Shown in pieces: positions 30,093 to 37,329 of a stretch of DNA of 64,000 bases; position 1 is the first letter of the stretch, and each line of letters opens with the position of its first letter. The position numbers were made by a program, and so were the translations under genes. The notes under the pieces were generated by a model, which worked only from the letters and a program-made list of their open reading frames with translations, was not told where the DNA came from and did not search any database. The DNA is from Nanobdellota archaeon (GTDB lineage Archaea > Nanobdellota > Nanobdellia > Pacearchaeales > GW2011-AR1): the NCBI GenBank assembly GCA_018817905.1, contig JAHISS010000087.1:1-64000 (forward strand), read 5' to 3'.

Positions 30093-30125
30093 CTAAATAA
30101 CCATCTCCTTACTATCTCTCAAATT
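30093..30125 (-). promoter_or_regulatory. Second copy of the shared upstream element
   Basis: On the minus strand this reads GAGAGATAGTAAGGAGATGG followed by TTATTTAGGA, closely matching the element at 3541-3575 (GAGAAATAGCTAAGGAGATGG, TTTTTTAAA). It lies upstream of the TATA-like box of the 30058 gene. See the entry at 3541. Confidence 0.35.
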
Positions 30126-30186
30126 TCTTTTATAAAAAATTATCTTTTCTTGGGGGACAAATTATTTACTAATCGTCCTGCTTGAA

Positions 30187-31125
30187 TCAAAAAGGCAACG
30201 TCTTAACATTACCTTCGTTTTCCATTAGAAGTAATTCTGAGTCTTGAATGTCTTGTTGAAAAGTTGAGTTAATGTCTTTTATAGCGTCTCGGAGTTCTTT
30301 TTCTTCTTGATAGAAGAACTGGATAATGCAGTTGTATTTTGAGATTCCGAAGACAAGCGCGTTGATGTTTTTGTGCTGCTGGCAAAAACTCTTGATTTTG
30401 TTTTTTTCTAAGGGGTTTAGCTTTAGCTTGAGTGCTGCAAAGTTGAATCCGAGTTTTTCCATGTCGAATTGGATTCTGTTGCCTAAAATGATTTTCTTTT
30501 TGTAAAGTTGTTTTAATTTGTAAGCTATTAGTTCTCCTGAGAGATTTATTTTTTTTGAGAGATCGGTGATCTTTGCTCTGCCATTTGTTTCTAGTGCTTT
30601 CATTAATGCAATATCTTTTTGCTGTAGCGTTACTTTTGCGACTGGTTGCATGAATGTGTACGTTTCCGCTTCTTTTTGCTCTCCAAAAGTCTTTAGAGGA
30701 TATAATGAGGACGAGGTTGTCGTGAAAACTTCATAATGGGTAATTTCTTTATTCTCTTTTAGAAGATTGCTGAATTTCTCTTCAAATTCGTCCTTGTCCT
30801 TGAAAACAAAGTCTACAAATAAGTCATATTTCGAAAGCGTTTCTCCGACGGAGACTACATTGGGACTTTTCTCTAAACTGCTCTTTATCTGTTGTTTTTT
30901 GGAAGAGACTTTTAACCAGACGATTATGAACTCGTTATAACCGAGAAGAGCGTAATTGAAAATTGTGACATATTTCTTTATGAACCCTTGCGACTCAAAT
31001 TTTTTCAATCGGTATTCTGCCTGGTCGCGTGAAATTCTACAGGCTTTTGCTATCTGAGTTATTGGTTTTCTGTAGCTATGGTAAAGATATTTTATTAGTT
31101 TTTTGTCTATTGCGTCTAGTTTCAT
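30187..31125 (-). CDS. Tandem Lrp/AsnC-type transcriptional regulator
   Basis: 312 aa, about twice a single Lrp. First HTH at 1-50 (LDAIDKKLIKYLYHSYRKPITQIAKACRISRDQAEYRLKKFESQGFIKKY) and a RAM-like ligand domain to about 140; second HTH at about 165-215 (QQKDIALMKALETNGRAKITDLSKKINLSGELIAYKLKQL) and a second RAM-like domain. Archaeal double Lrp proteins act as global or local regulators. It diverges from the 71-aa/radical SAM pair and may control it. Confidence 0.85.
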   Translation of the reverse strand: MKLDAIDKKLIKYLYHSYRKPITQIAKACRISRDQAEYRLKKFESQGFIKKYVTIFNYALLGYNEFIIVWLKVSSKKQQIKSSLEKSPNVVSVGETLSKYDLFVDFVFKDKDEFEEKFSNLLKENKEITHYEVFTTTSSSLYPLKTFGEQKEAETYTFMQPVAKVTLQQKDIALMKALETNGRAKITDLSKKINLSGELIAYKLKQLYKKKIILGNRIQFDMEKLGFNFAALKLKLNPLEKNKIKSFCQQHKNINALVFGISKYNCIIQFFYQEEKELRDAIKDINSTFQQDIQDSELLLMENEGNVKTLPF

Positions 31126-31224
31126 TTTGGCATTGCTAAATACGGAAAGAATTGCTTAAATATCTTTTGTTTTTTAGGAAAATCTGGGGGATGTTTTTAT
31201 GTATTTCTGGAGCTAGTAAAGAAC

Positions 31225-31440
31225 ATGGCAGTAGGATTGTCGGGATCGAACGGTGGAATCGGAAGAGTTTACAGAGCAGTGCTAGTGGCAGATGTCGAAG
31301 CGGGAATTACAAAGTACGAAACGCTTAGAAGTCAGATTCCTGAGGAAAATAGAGAAGTTAGAACAATGTATTCTGGGTTTATAGAGTCTTTGAGGGAGTT
31401 GCAGGCGAGCATGACTAAAGATAACCCAAGGGGTGACTAA
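31225..31440 (+). CDS. 71-aa protein sharing an N-terminal motif with the adjacent radical SAM enzyme
   Basis: No known family. It begins MAVGLSGSNGGIGRVYRAVL; the radical SAM protein that follows begins with a matching GFSGSSGGVGKETFGKVGL. The rest is charged and helical (ITKYETLRSQIPEENREVRTMY...). It overlaps the enzyme by 8 nt. It could be a RiPP-like substrate or carrier, or simply a partner with the same tail. A TATA-like GCTTAAATATC lies about 65 nt upstream, and the start is not certain. Confidence 0.6.
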   Translation: MAVGLSGSNGGIGRVYRAVLVADVEAGITKYETLRSQIPEENREVRTMYSGFIESLRELQASMTKDNPRGD

Positions 31441-32482
31441 AGTGGTCTTGGGATTTTCTGGTTCTAGTGGGGGCGTTGGTAAAGAAACTTTTGGGAAAGT
31501 TGGTTTAGTTAATCGGCCTTTAGAAGTTTCTTATTTTGTTAATAATCGATGCAATCTAAGTTGCAGACATTGTTATGTTGGATATGAGCAGACTGATGGG
31601 GAATTGTCTGTTGGTGAATGGAGTGAAACGTTTGATAGGCTTATTGAGATGGGTGCTTTGACTTTTGGGAATGTTGGCAAGGAACCTTTGCTTTCTTCGG
31701 ATAAGACTATTGCTATTATGCAACACTTGGCTAAGAGGCGGGAGGAAATCCCTGCCTTGAGGTTTGGATTTGTCACGAATGGAACTCTCCTTGACTGTAG
31801 AATGGTTGAAGATTTAGAAAGAATTTCTCCCGATTACATTGATGTAAGTTTAGATGGCGGCAGAAAAGTTCATGATTTTATTCGTGGAGATTATAATTAT
31901 ATTAGAACAGTTAGGAAACTTAGAGGTCTTCCTTCTGGTTTAACTGAGAAAGTTTTCTTAAGTTTTACTTTGATGAAGCCGAATGTGGGAGAGTTTAGAG
32001 GGGTTGTTGGAGATATGAGTGCGTTGGGTTTAACAAAATTTCTTGTTTCTCCGTATGTTGCGACTCCTGGATCAAATGGAGAATTGTTTATTAGTGATGA
32101 GGAAGTTGTCGATTTTTACGAACGAGTTGCTGATGGCTCTGAAATAAAGTTTGCAGACTTGCCCCAGATAGAAATAATCCTGAAATCGGATTACGATTCT
32201 CAAAAAGCATTAATGGATAGATTAGTTGAACGGGGCGTAATTGATTTAGGAAATCTGTCAATAGATGAGTACGGAGTGATATTCAATAGGCACGTGCAAG
32301 GTGGTGGTTCAGAGGTTGTTGTTAATTACATGCCTTTTTCAGACACTCTCTCTAGGGCTGTTAGAATAAGCCATGATGGTTATGTTGGCGGTTGTTTAGA
32401 AATGTTTCACAAGGACTATCCTGAAAGAGCAAGGGCAAACTTGCGAGATAAGAAAATTGAAGAAATCCTCGGTAGAAATTAA
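31433..32482 (+). CDS. Radical SAM enzyme
   Basis: 349 aa from a GTG overlapping the small gene. The 4Fe-4S ligands are CNLSCRHC (Cys40, Cys44, Cys47). VTNGTLLDCRMVEDLERI and DYIDVSLDGGRKVHDFIRG follow the SPASM-like/PqqE-type radical SAM barrel pattern. The C-terminal third has only one evident Cys (GGCLEMFHK), so a full SPASM cluster domain is missing. Reaction unknown. The GFSGSSGGVGK stretch at 8-18 precedes the barrel and is shared with the upstream 71-aa protein. Confidence 0.88.
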   Translation: MTKVVLGFSGSSGGVGKETFGKVGLVNRPLEVSYFVNNRCNLSCRHCYVGYEQTDGELSVGEWSETFDRLIEMGALTFGNVGKEPLLSSDKTIAIMQHLAKRREEIPALRFGFVTNGTLLDCRMVEDLERISPDYIDVSLDGGRKVHDFIRGDYNYIRTVRKLRGLPSGLTEKVFLSFTLMKPNVGEFRGVVGDMSALGLTKFLVSPYVATPGSNGELFISDEEVVDFYERVADGSEIKFADLPQIEIILKSDYDSQKALMDRLVERGVIDLGNLSIDEYGVIFNRHVQGGGSEVVVNYMPFSDTLSRAVRISHDGYVGGCLEMFHKDYPERARANLRDKKIEEILGRN

Positions 32483-33210
32483 TCGTCCTGCTCAACTCTC
32501 GGCGCAAGAACGAAACTTAGGACGACGTCGCCGGTGTGGAAGTCCAGCCGCATTGGATGATTGTCTGAGAAACTCAGGGTCGACTGGTTTGAAATCTTTG
32601 CTCCTTTGATGAACTTGCTTAGATATTCCAAGGAAAATCTTGCTGTGCTGTTTCCTGAATGGATTTCTGCTTCGTCGGTGGAGAATTCTGCTCTCGCGCT
32701 GTTTAGGCTGTGGGCTTCAACAACAAACTTGTCTGGTTCGGCTATGAATGTGCAAGCGTCGCTTACGACTGAACAATCTTCGATGACTTCAGTTAGGGTG
32801 TCTGAATTTATTTTGATAACTGAGTTGAACTCCCATTCTGGCAATGGCTTTTCTTCTGTGTCTGTGTCAATCAAAGCGAGAGAGAAATCCCGCTTGATTC
32901 TGTCTCTTATTGAAAGTTTCAACAGGTTGTCTTGTTTTTCCAAAGTAAGAGCTGCTCCAATCTTGCATCTTCTTAAAACTGCTTTCAAATTACTCAGATT
33001 GACTCCTAACTCCTCTTCTTCTTTGTCTATCTCAAAGTCTGAGAAGAGGGTATTTGGAATTTTAAAATAAATCATTGCGACATTTGCTGGGTCGATTGCA
33101 ACAAGGCTCATTCCTTCTTTGTTTATTTTAATTCTCACTTCGGTAACTAACTCTGAAATGATTGTTACAATGTCTGAAAAAATCTTCGGGTTTTGAAGTG
33201 TGAGTTTCAT
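32479..33210 (-). CDS. pcn: DNA polymerase sliding clamp PCNA
   Basis: 243 aa from ATG 33210, the standard PCNA start; it lies 25 nt from a TATA-like CTTTTAAC. MKLTLQNPKIFSDIVTIISELVTEVRIKINKEGMSLVAIDPANVAM is the N-terminal domain, NSARAEFSTDEAEI and MRLDFHTGDVVLSFVLAPRVEQDD the C-terminal end. PCNA forms a trimeric ring that tethers polymerase, ligase and nucleases. It converges with the radical SAM gene and diverges from the primase. Confidence 0.96.
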   Translation of the reverse strand: MKLTLQNPKIFSDIVTIISELVTEVRIKINKEGMSLVAIDPANVAMIYFKIPNTLFSDFEIDKEEEELGVNLSNLKAVLRRCKIGAALTLEKQDNLLKLSIRDRIKRDFSLALIDTDTEEKPLPEWEFNSVIKINSDTLTEVIEDCSVVSDACTFIAEPDKFVVEAHSLNSARAEFSTDEAEIHSGNSTARFSLEYLSKFIKGAKISNQSTLSFSDNHPMRLDFHTGDVVLSFVLAPRVEQDD

Positions 33211-33295
33211 GGATTTTGATAAGATAAGAAGGTTAAAAGCTTTGTTGTAGTAAGAGAACAACAAACAATAAATAACCTCCTTGATTCTCATTGGC

Positions 33296-34861
33296 GTGGA
33301 AGCAAAAGAAAAAAGAGTTCGGGCGATAACAAGTCTTTATTACTCGAATCAGAAGGTTCAGCAGGCGATTTTAGAGTTTGCAAAAGATAGAGAAGTTGTG
33401 CCGCAGTATTTTGAAGGTTTTGGAAAGCGGCCTGACATGCTTCAATACCAATCTGACATTGATGGTTTGGTTAGGAAAGGTGCGACGTCTTTTCATGCTT
33501 CTGAAGAGTTATGGGAAAATCCCTTGAGCCTTAATTCAGAAATAACGCAGAAAGAAATGACGAAGCTGCGAAAGGGCTGGGATTTGCTGATTGATATTGA
33601 CTCGCCTTTTCTTGACTGCTCGAAGATTGCAGCAGGCCTTCTTATCGAAGCTTTAGAACAACATGACGTGAAGAATTATGGCGTGAAATTTTCAGGAAGC
33701 AAAGGTTTCCATTTAATGATTTCTGGAAAAGCATTTCCAAAAGAGTTTGATGATAAAAAAACAAAAGAAATGTTTCCAGACTGGGCGCGGGTGGTTTGTT
33801 CTTATTTGATGGATTACATCAGAAAAGATTATAATGTTATGGCGAGCGAAATTCTTACGGATTTTGATGCGATAAAGCGGCGGACAAAATTAACAAAAGA
33901 ACAATTGCAAGAAGTCAGGTGCAATAAGTGCGGCGGTGTTGCGAGAAAAGGTTCAATTGCAGAGTTTTCCTGCCCTGTGTGCGGGATGAACGTTAAAAGA
34001 AAAAATATCAAAATAACAAAACGAAGATTGAAGTGTTTAAGCAACGACTGCGCTGGAATTTTGGAAATTGGCGATAGTGAGGAATTTTATTATTGCGAGG
34101 ATTGCAAAGACCAAGAAAACGAAAACCTGCAGTTGAATTCAAGCAAGCATCCTGAAAATTTTGAAAAGTTCGAAGGAGTCAGCGCTGAAAAAGTGGCTTC
34201 GCTGGATTTGGTTTTAGTTGCTCCGAGACATTTGTTCAGAATGCCTTACTCGCTTCATGAAAAAACCGCCTTGGCAAGCGTTGTTCTTTCAAAAAATGAA
34301 ATTGAAAAATTCTCTCCGAAAGATGCAGATCCTTTGAAAGTTAAAGTCAGGAATTTTATGCCAGAGAATGTTGAAGGTGAGGCGAAAAAATTATTGAGCA
34401 AAGCACTTGATTGGGGAAGGGGAAGGGAAATTGTTCAGAAAGAAATTGAAGAAAAAAGATACAAGGGGAAGAGTTTTGAAAATGTTGAAATGAAAAACAT
34501 CAGCGAGGACATGTTTCCGCCTGCGATAAAAAAACTTTTGAAAGGTTTAGAGGAAGGAAGGAAGCGGGGATTGTTTGTTTTGATTACTTTTTTGAAAGCA
34601 GTTGGCAAGACGCCAGAAGAACTCAATAAAAGTATCAGAGAATGGAACGAAAAAAATGAGCCGCCGCTGAAAGAAGGTTATGTTAGGAGTCAGATTGAAT
34701 GGCATCTGAAACAAACAAAGACAATCATCCCGCCAAATTACAGCAATGACGCGTTTTATCGAGACATTGGAATCTTAGACAAAAAACCGAAAACGAAAAA
34801 TCCGCTGGTGGATGTTCGGAGGAGGATGTGGGGGCGAAGTGGTGATAATCTGAAAAAATAA
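33296..34861 (+). CDS. Fused PriS/PriL-type DNA primase lacking Fe-S cysteines
   Basis: 521 aa from GTG 33296, about 25 nt from the TATA-like AATAAATAA (a TTG at 33281 is possible). PriS-like part: catalytic DID (Asp100, Asp102) in WDLLIDIDSP, and FSGSKGFH at 132-139. Two zinc-ribbon-like Cys clusters follow (CNKCGG...CPVCG and CLSNDCAG...CEDC). HLFRMPYSLHEKTALAS is the PriS end. The C-terminal 100 aa resemble the PriL C-domain (FPPAIKKLLKGL...QIEWHLKQ), but the four cluster cysteines are not present. Single-chain primases are known from Nanoarchaeum-type archaea. Confidence 0.88.
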   Translation: MEAKEKRVRAITSLYYSNQKVQQAILEFAKDREVVPQYFEGFGKRPDMLQYQSDIDGLVRKGATSFHASEELWENPLSLNSEITQKEMTKLRKGWDLLIDIDSPFLDCSKIAAGLLIEALEQHDVKNYGVKFSGSKGFHLMISGKAFPKEFDDKKTKEMFPDWARVVCSYLMDYIRKDYNVMASEILTDFDAIKRRTKLTKEQLQEVRCNKCGGVARKGSIAEFSCPVCGMNVKRKNIKITKRRLKCLSNDCAGILEIGDSEEFYYCEDCKDQENENLQLNSSKHPENFEKFEGVSAEKVASLDLVLVAPRHLFRMPYSLHEKTALASVVLSKNEIEKFSPKDADPLKVKVRNFMPENVEGEAKKLLSKALDWGRGREIVQKEIEEKRYKGKSFENVEMKNISEDMFPPAIKKLLKGLEEGRKRGLFVLITFLKAVGKTPEELNKSIREWNEKNEPPLKEGYVRSQIEWHLKQTKTIIPPNYSNDAFYRDIGILDKKPKTKNPLVDVRRRMWGRSGDNLKK

Positions 34862-34876
34862 TTGGAAATAACTGTA

Positions 34877-34975
34877 AAACCAGATTCACTAAATACGCAA
34901 ACACCAATAATAAAAAACCGTTCAGCTATGATAGGTCGTCTGGTTTATGAGATAATCATAAGGCTGTGGCTATTA
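34877..34975 (+). repeat. Intergenic repeat, copy B (25 bp identical to copy A)
   Basis: 34935-34959 equals 8301-8325 exactly. In this copy the flanks CAGC-TATGAT and ATCATA-A-GGCTG can pair around the conserved core, while copy A uses different bases to make a stem at the same place. AAACCAGA at 34877-34884 is complementary to TCTGGTTT in the core, as in copy A. The 169-nt gap between primase and the next gene holds nothing else. Confidence 0.5.
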
Positions 34976-35030
34976 TTGAAGCTATTTTTGTTTAAGATAA
35001 ATTTTTAAACATCTCCTGCTTGAAAATAAG

Positions 35031-37157
35031 ATGAGAAAAAAGGTGCTGGCTGGCTTGTTAGTTGTTGCTTTTGTGGCAGTCTTATTTTGCGGCCTTGTCA
35101 CACCAGAAGATGATGACTCTGAAAAAATAAATGCTGCGTTCAATTGTTTGGATGAGAGAGTTGCTGCGACTTCTATCTCTCTTGAAGAGGCTGTGTTTGC
35201 TGCCTTGACAAAAGTTCCTGGAACAAAGGCGGCAGACAAGATAGAACAGGAAAAAAGTTCTTCAGCAGATTGCTGGCCAAAGTCTGGATGCGGGGTTAAA
35301 GAAAGCGCACAAGCTGCCCTGGCAAAATTAAGCATGGGTGAAAGTGTTGAGGAGATTACAGCATGGCTGGTTACAAAAAGCGGAATGCCTAAAGAGCTCA
35401 CTTGGTATCTGCAAATTTCAATAGGCGACAACGGGCCTGCAACATGTGTTGTTAATTACGACGGTTCTGATCATTCTGTAAGCGTGAACGAAGAAATGAA
35501 ATTAAGCGGAAGTGCTGGCTCTTGTTTTAACTTGGCAAACTCTGACTATTGGTTGAAGATAAAAACTAACTGCTTAGAAAAAGAATTTAACATTCAATGT
35601 GATAAAGAATTTAAGACAAATCTTTTGTACGAGAAAAGTTCTGGCGGCACGATTTATGTTTCTTCGCAAACGCATGGGGCAAGTTCTGGCGCTTGGACGG
35701 TTGAAGCAATAACAGCAAGATGTTTCAGGGAAGGGAATGACTGCGATTACGAAGCAAGTTTGTGGGGCGCTGTTGCCCTTTACGCAAACGGAGAAGATGT
35801 TTCTGAATTTGCACCTTACTTGCGGGCGCTTTCCTCGGAAAATGGAAAATATTTCCCAAGCGCTTTTCTTGTCGCTATTTTGGAAGGTGGGGAAAATCAT
35901 TATTCTAAAATAATTGAAAACCAGCGAGCCAGACCAGAAGGAGCTTATTGGGAAATGCCCAACACTCCACACAACAAATACTACGACACAGCGCTTGGAA
36001 TGCTTGCCTTGGGCGGCGCTGGCTCTTCGGAGATAACAAACGCAAACACGATTGGTTATTTATTCAAAAAACAAGATGCAAGCGGCTGCTGGAATAACAA
36101 CAATATCCGAGATACAGCGTTTTTGATTTATGCTGCGCAATGGTTGCGGGGAACAGGCGGCGGAGTAGAGTGTTATATTAATTCTGATTGTTCAGAAGGT
36201 TACGTTTGCGAGGATGGAAACTGTGTTTCAGAAGCTGTGTTGGAATGCAATAATAACGGCGTGATGAATGATTCTGAACAATGCGATGGAAACGACTTTG
36301 GAACTTTCAGCGATGGCGTTGGTCAATGTGATGAGTATAATTCTGGTTTCACAGGCGGTGATTTAATCTGTGAGGATTGCAAGATTAATACAACGCAATG
36401 CACTGGAACAGGCCCGCCGCCAGTGGTAAATGGAAGTACTGGCAACGGCACTGATGATGAATCTTATGACCCAAACATGATAACAGATTGCGAGTTGGCA
36501 AATCTTTTCTGCGCGCCAAGTCGAGCTTCTTGTTTGGAAAATGGCGGGAGTTTTTATCCTCAGGAAACACACGCCTGTGCTGACCATTATGAATTTTGCT
36601 GCACTGTTGAAACTCCTGAATTGCCGAATTGTTTTAGTTTAGGGGGAAGTGTTTGCGCTTATGAAGAAGAATGCGGCGGCGCGGTGCAACAGGCCTCTGA
36701 CGGAGCATGTTGTTTAGATATTTGTGAACTAACTGGAACAACTGGATGCTCTTTGGATAGTGATTGTCTTTCTGGAGAAACATGCCAAAGTGGTGCATGT
36801 GTTTATTCCGGTAGCAGTTCGAATGGGGGCGGTGGAGATGACGATGAAGGTGGAAGCAGTTTATGGATTTGGATTGTTATTCTTTTGATTTTAATCGGGC
36901 TTGTTGTTTTAGGAATAATTTACAGAGATAAAATCAGAGTTTGGTGGTTTAAGTTCAGAGGAAAAGCAAAAACTTCTAAAGTTCCTCCGGGAAGACCGCC
37001 AGGAATGAACTCTTTGATAAGAAGACCAACTCCGAGATTTATGCCTCAGGGGATGAGGACAATGCCTGAGCCTCAGAGAGCTCCGCCAAAACAAATGTCA
37101 AAAAAAGATAAGGAAATGGAAGAGACCTTTAAAAAATTGAAGGAGATTGGGGAATAG
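35031..37157 (+). CDS. Exported Cys-rich protein with terpenoid-cyclase-like repeats and C-terminal anchor
   Basis: 708 aa. Signal peptide 1-22 (KKVLAGLLVVAFVAVLFCGL). Residues about 40-380 include alpha/alpha-barrel repeats (YYDTALGMLALGGAG..., FKKQDASGCWNNNNIRDTAFLIYAAQWL), like prenyltransferase/squalene-cyclase or alpha-2-macroglobulin barrel repeats. Several Cys-rich modules follow (CYINSDCSEGYVCEDGNCV; CSLDSDCLSGETCQSGACV). One TM helix is near 620-640, with a basic/Pro-rich cytoplasmic tail of about 65 aa. Probably a cell-surface adhesion or binding protein. TATA-like TTTTTAAAC is 24 nt before the ATG. Confidence 0.8.
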   Translation: MRKKVLAGLLVVAFVAVLFCGLVTPEDDDSEKINAAFNCLDERVAATSISLEEAVFAALTKVPGTKAADKIEQEKSSSADCWPKSGCGVKESAQAALAKLSMGESVEEITAWLVTKSGMPKELTWYLQISIGDNGPATCVVNYDGSDHSVSVNEEMKLSGSAGSCFNLANSDYWLKIKTNCLEKEFNIQCDKEFKTNLLYEKSSGGTIYVSSQTHGASSGAWTVEAITARCFREGNDCDYEASLWGAVALYANGEDVSEFAPYLRALSSENGKYFPSAFLVAILEGGENHYSKIIENQRARPEGAYWEMPNTPHNKYYDTALGMLALGGAGSSEITNANTIGYLFKKQDASGCWNNNNIRDTAFLIYAAQWLRGTGGGVECYINSDCSEGYVCEDGNCVSEAVLECNNNGVMNDSEQCDGNDFGTFSDGVGQCDEYNSGFTGGDLICEDCKINTTQCTGTGPPPVVNGSTGNGTDDESYDPNMITDCELANLFCAPSRASCLENGGSFYPQETHACADHYEFCCTVETPELPNCFSLGGSVCAYEEECGGAVQQASDGACCLDICELTGTTGCSLDSDCLSGETCQSGACVYSGSSSNGGGGDDDEGGSSLWIWIVILLILIGLVVLGIIYRDKIRVWWFKFRGKAKTSKVPPGRPPGMNSLIRRPTPRFMPQGMRTMPEPQRAPPKQMSKKDKEMEETFKKLKEIGE

Positions 37158-37329
37158 TTAACTGCGCGTCATTGAGAAACAGATCTCACCAACCAAAAAA
37201 ATCATTATCAATAACACACATCATCCCATCTGATTCTGGTTGATATAATAATCTTTGGGGTGGGTGGCGATGGAAACAACAGGAATAGGTTTCAGCAGAA
37301 TTTATATAACTGAATTATTTAATTAGATT
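37158..37329. repeat. Intergenic repeat, copy C, in the gap before the next surface-protein gene
   Basis: 37195-37224 matches 45321-45352 (AATC-TTATCAA-AAC-CACAT with few changes), and 37241-37263 matches 45354-45375 (GATAT-ATAATCTTTGG). The stretch CTGGTT...GATAATC...GG-TGG-TGGAAC also follows copy A. A sequence CTGCGCGTCATTGA (37162-37175) recurs at 55157-55170 with one change. The TATA-like TTTATATAAC at about 37300 belongs to the 37330 gene. Confidence 0.45.

Noticed and set aside
31191..31328. A 45-codon frame (MFLCISGASKEHGSR...) starting before the 71-aa gene
   Set aside because: It overlaps the 71-aa gene in another frame, has odd Ser/Arg composition after the first part, and the 71-aa frame has the motif shared with the enzyme. 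It remains a weak possibility because it begins close to the expected transcript start.
32561..33070. A 169-codon plus-strand frame
   Set aside because: Entirely antisense to PCNA, which is beyond doubt.
34982..35431. A 149-codon minus-strand frame
   Set aside because: It is antisense to the signal peptide and first domain of the 35031 gene; no start signal and no recognisable family.
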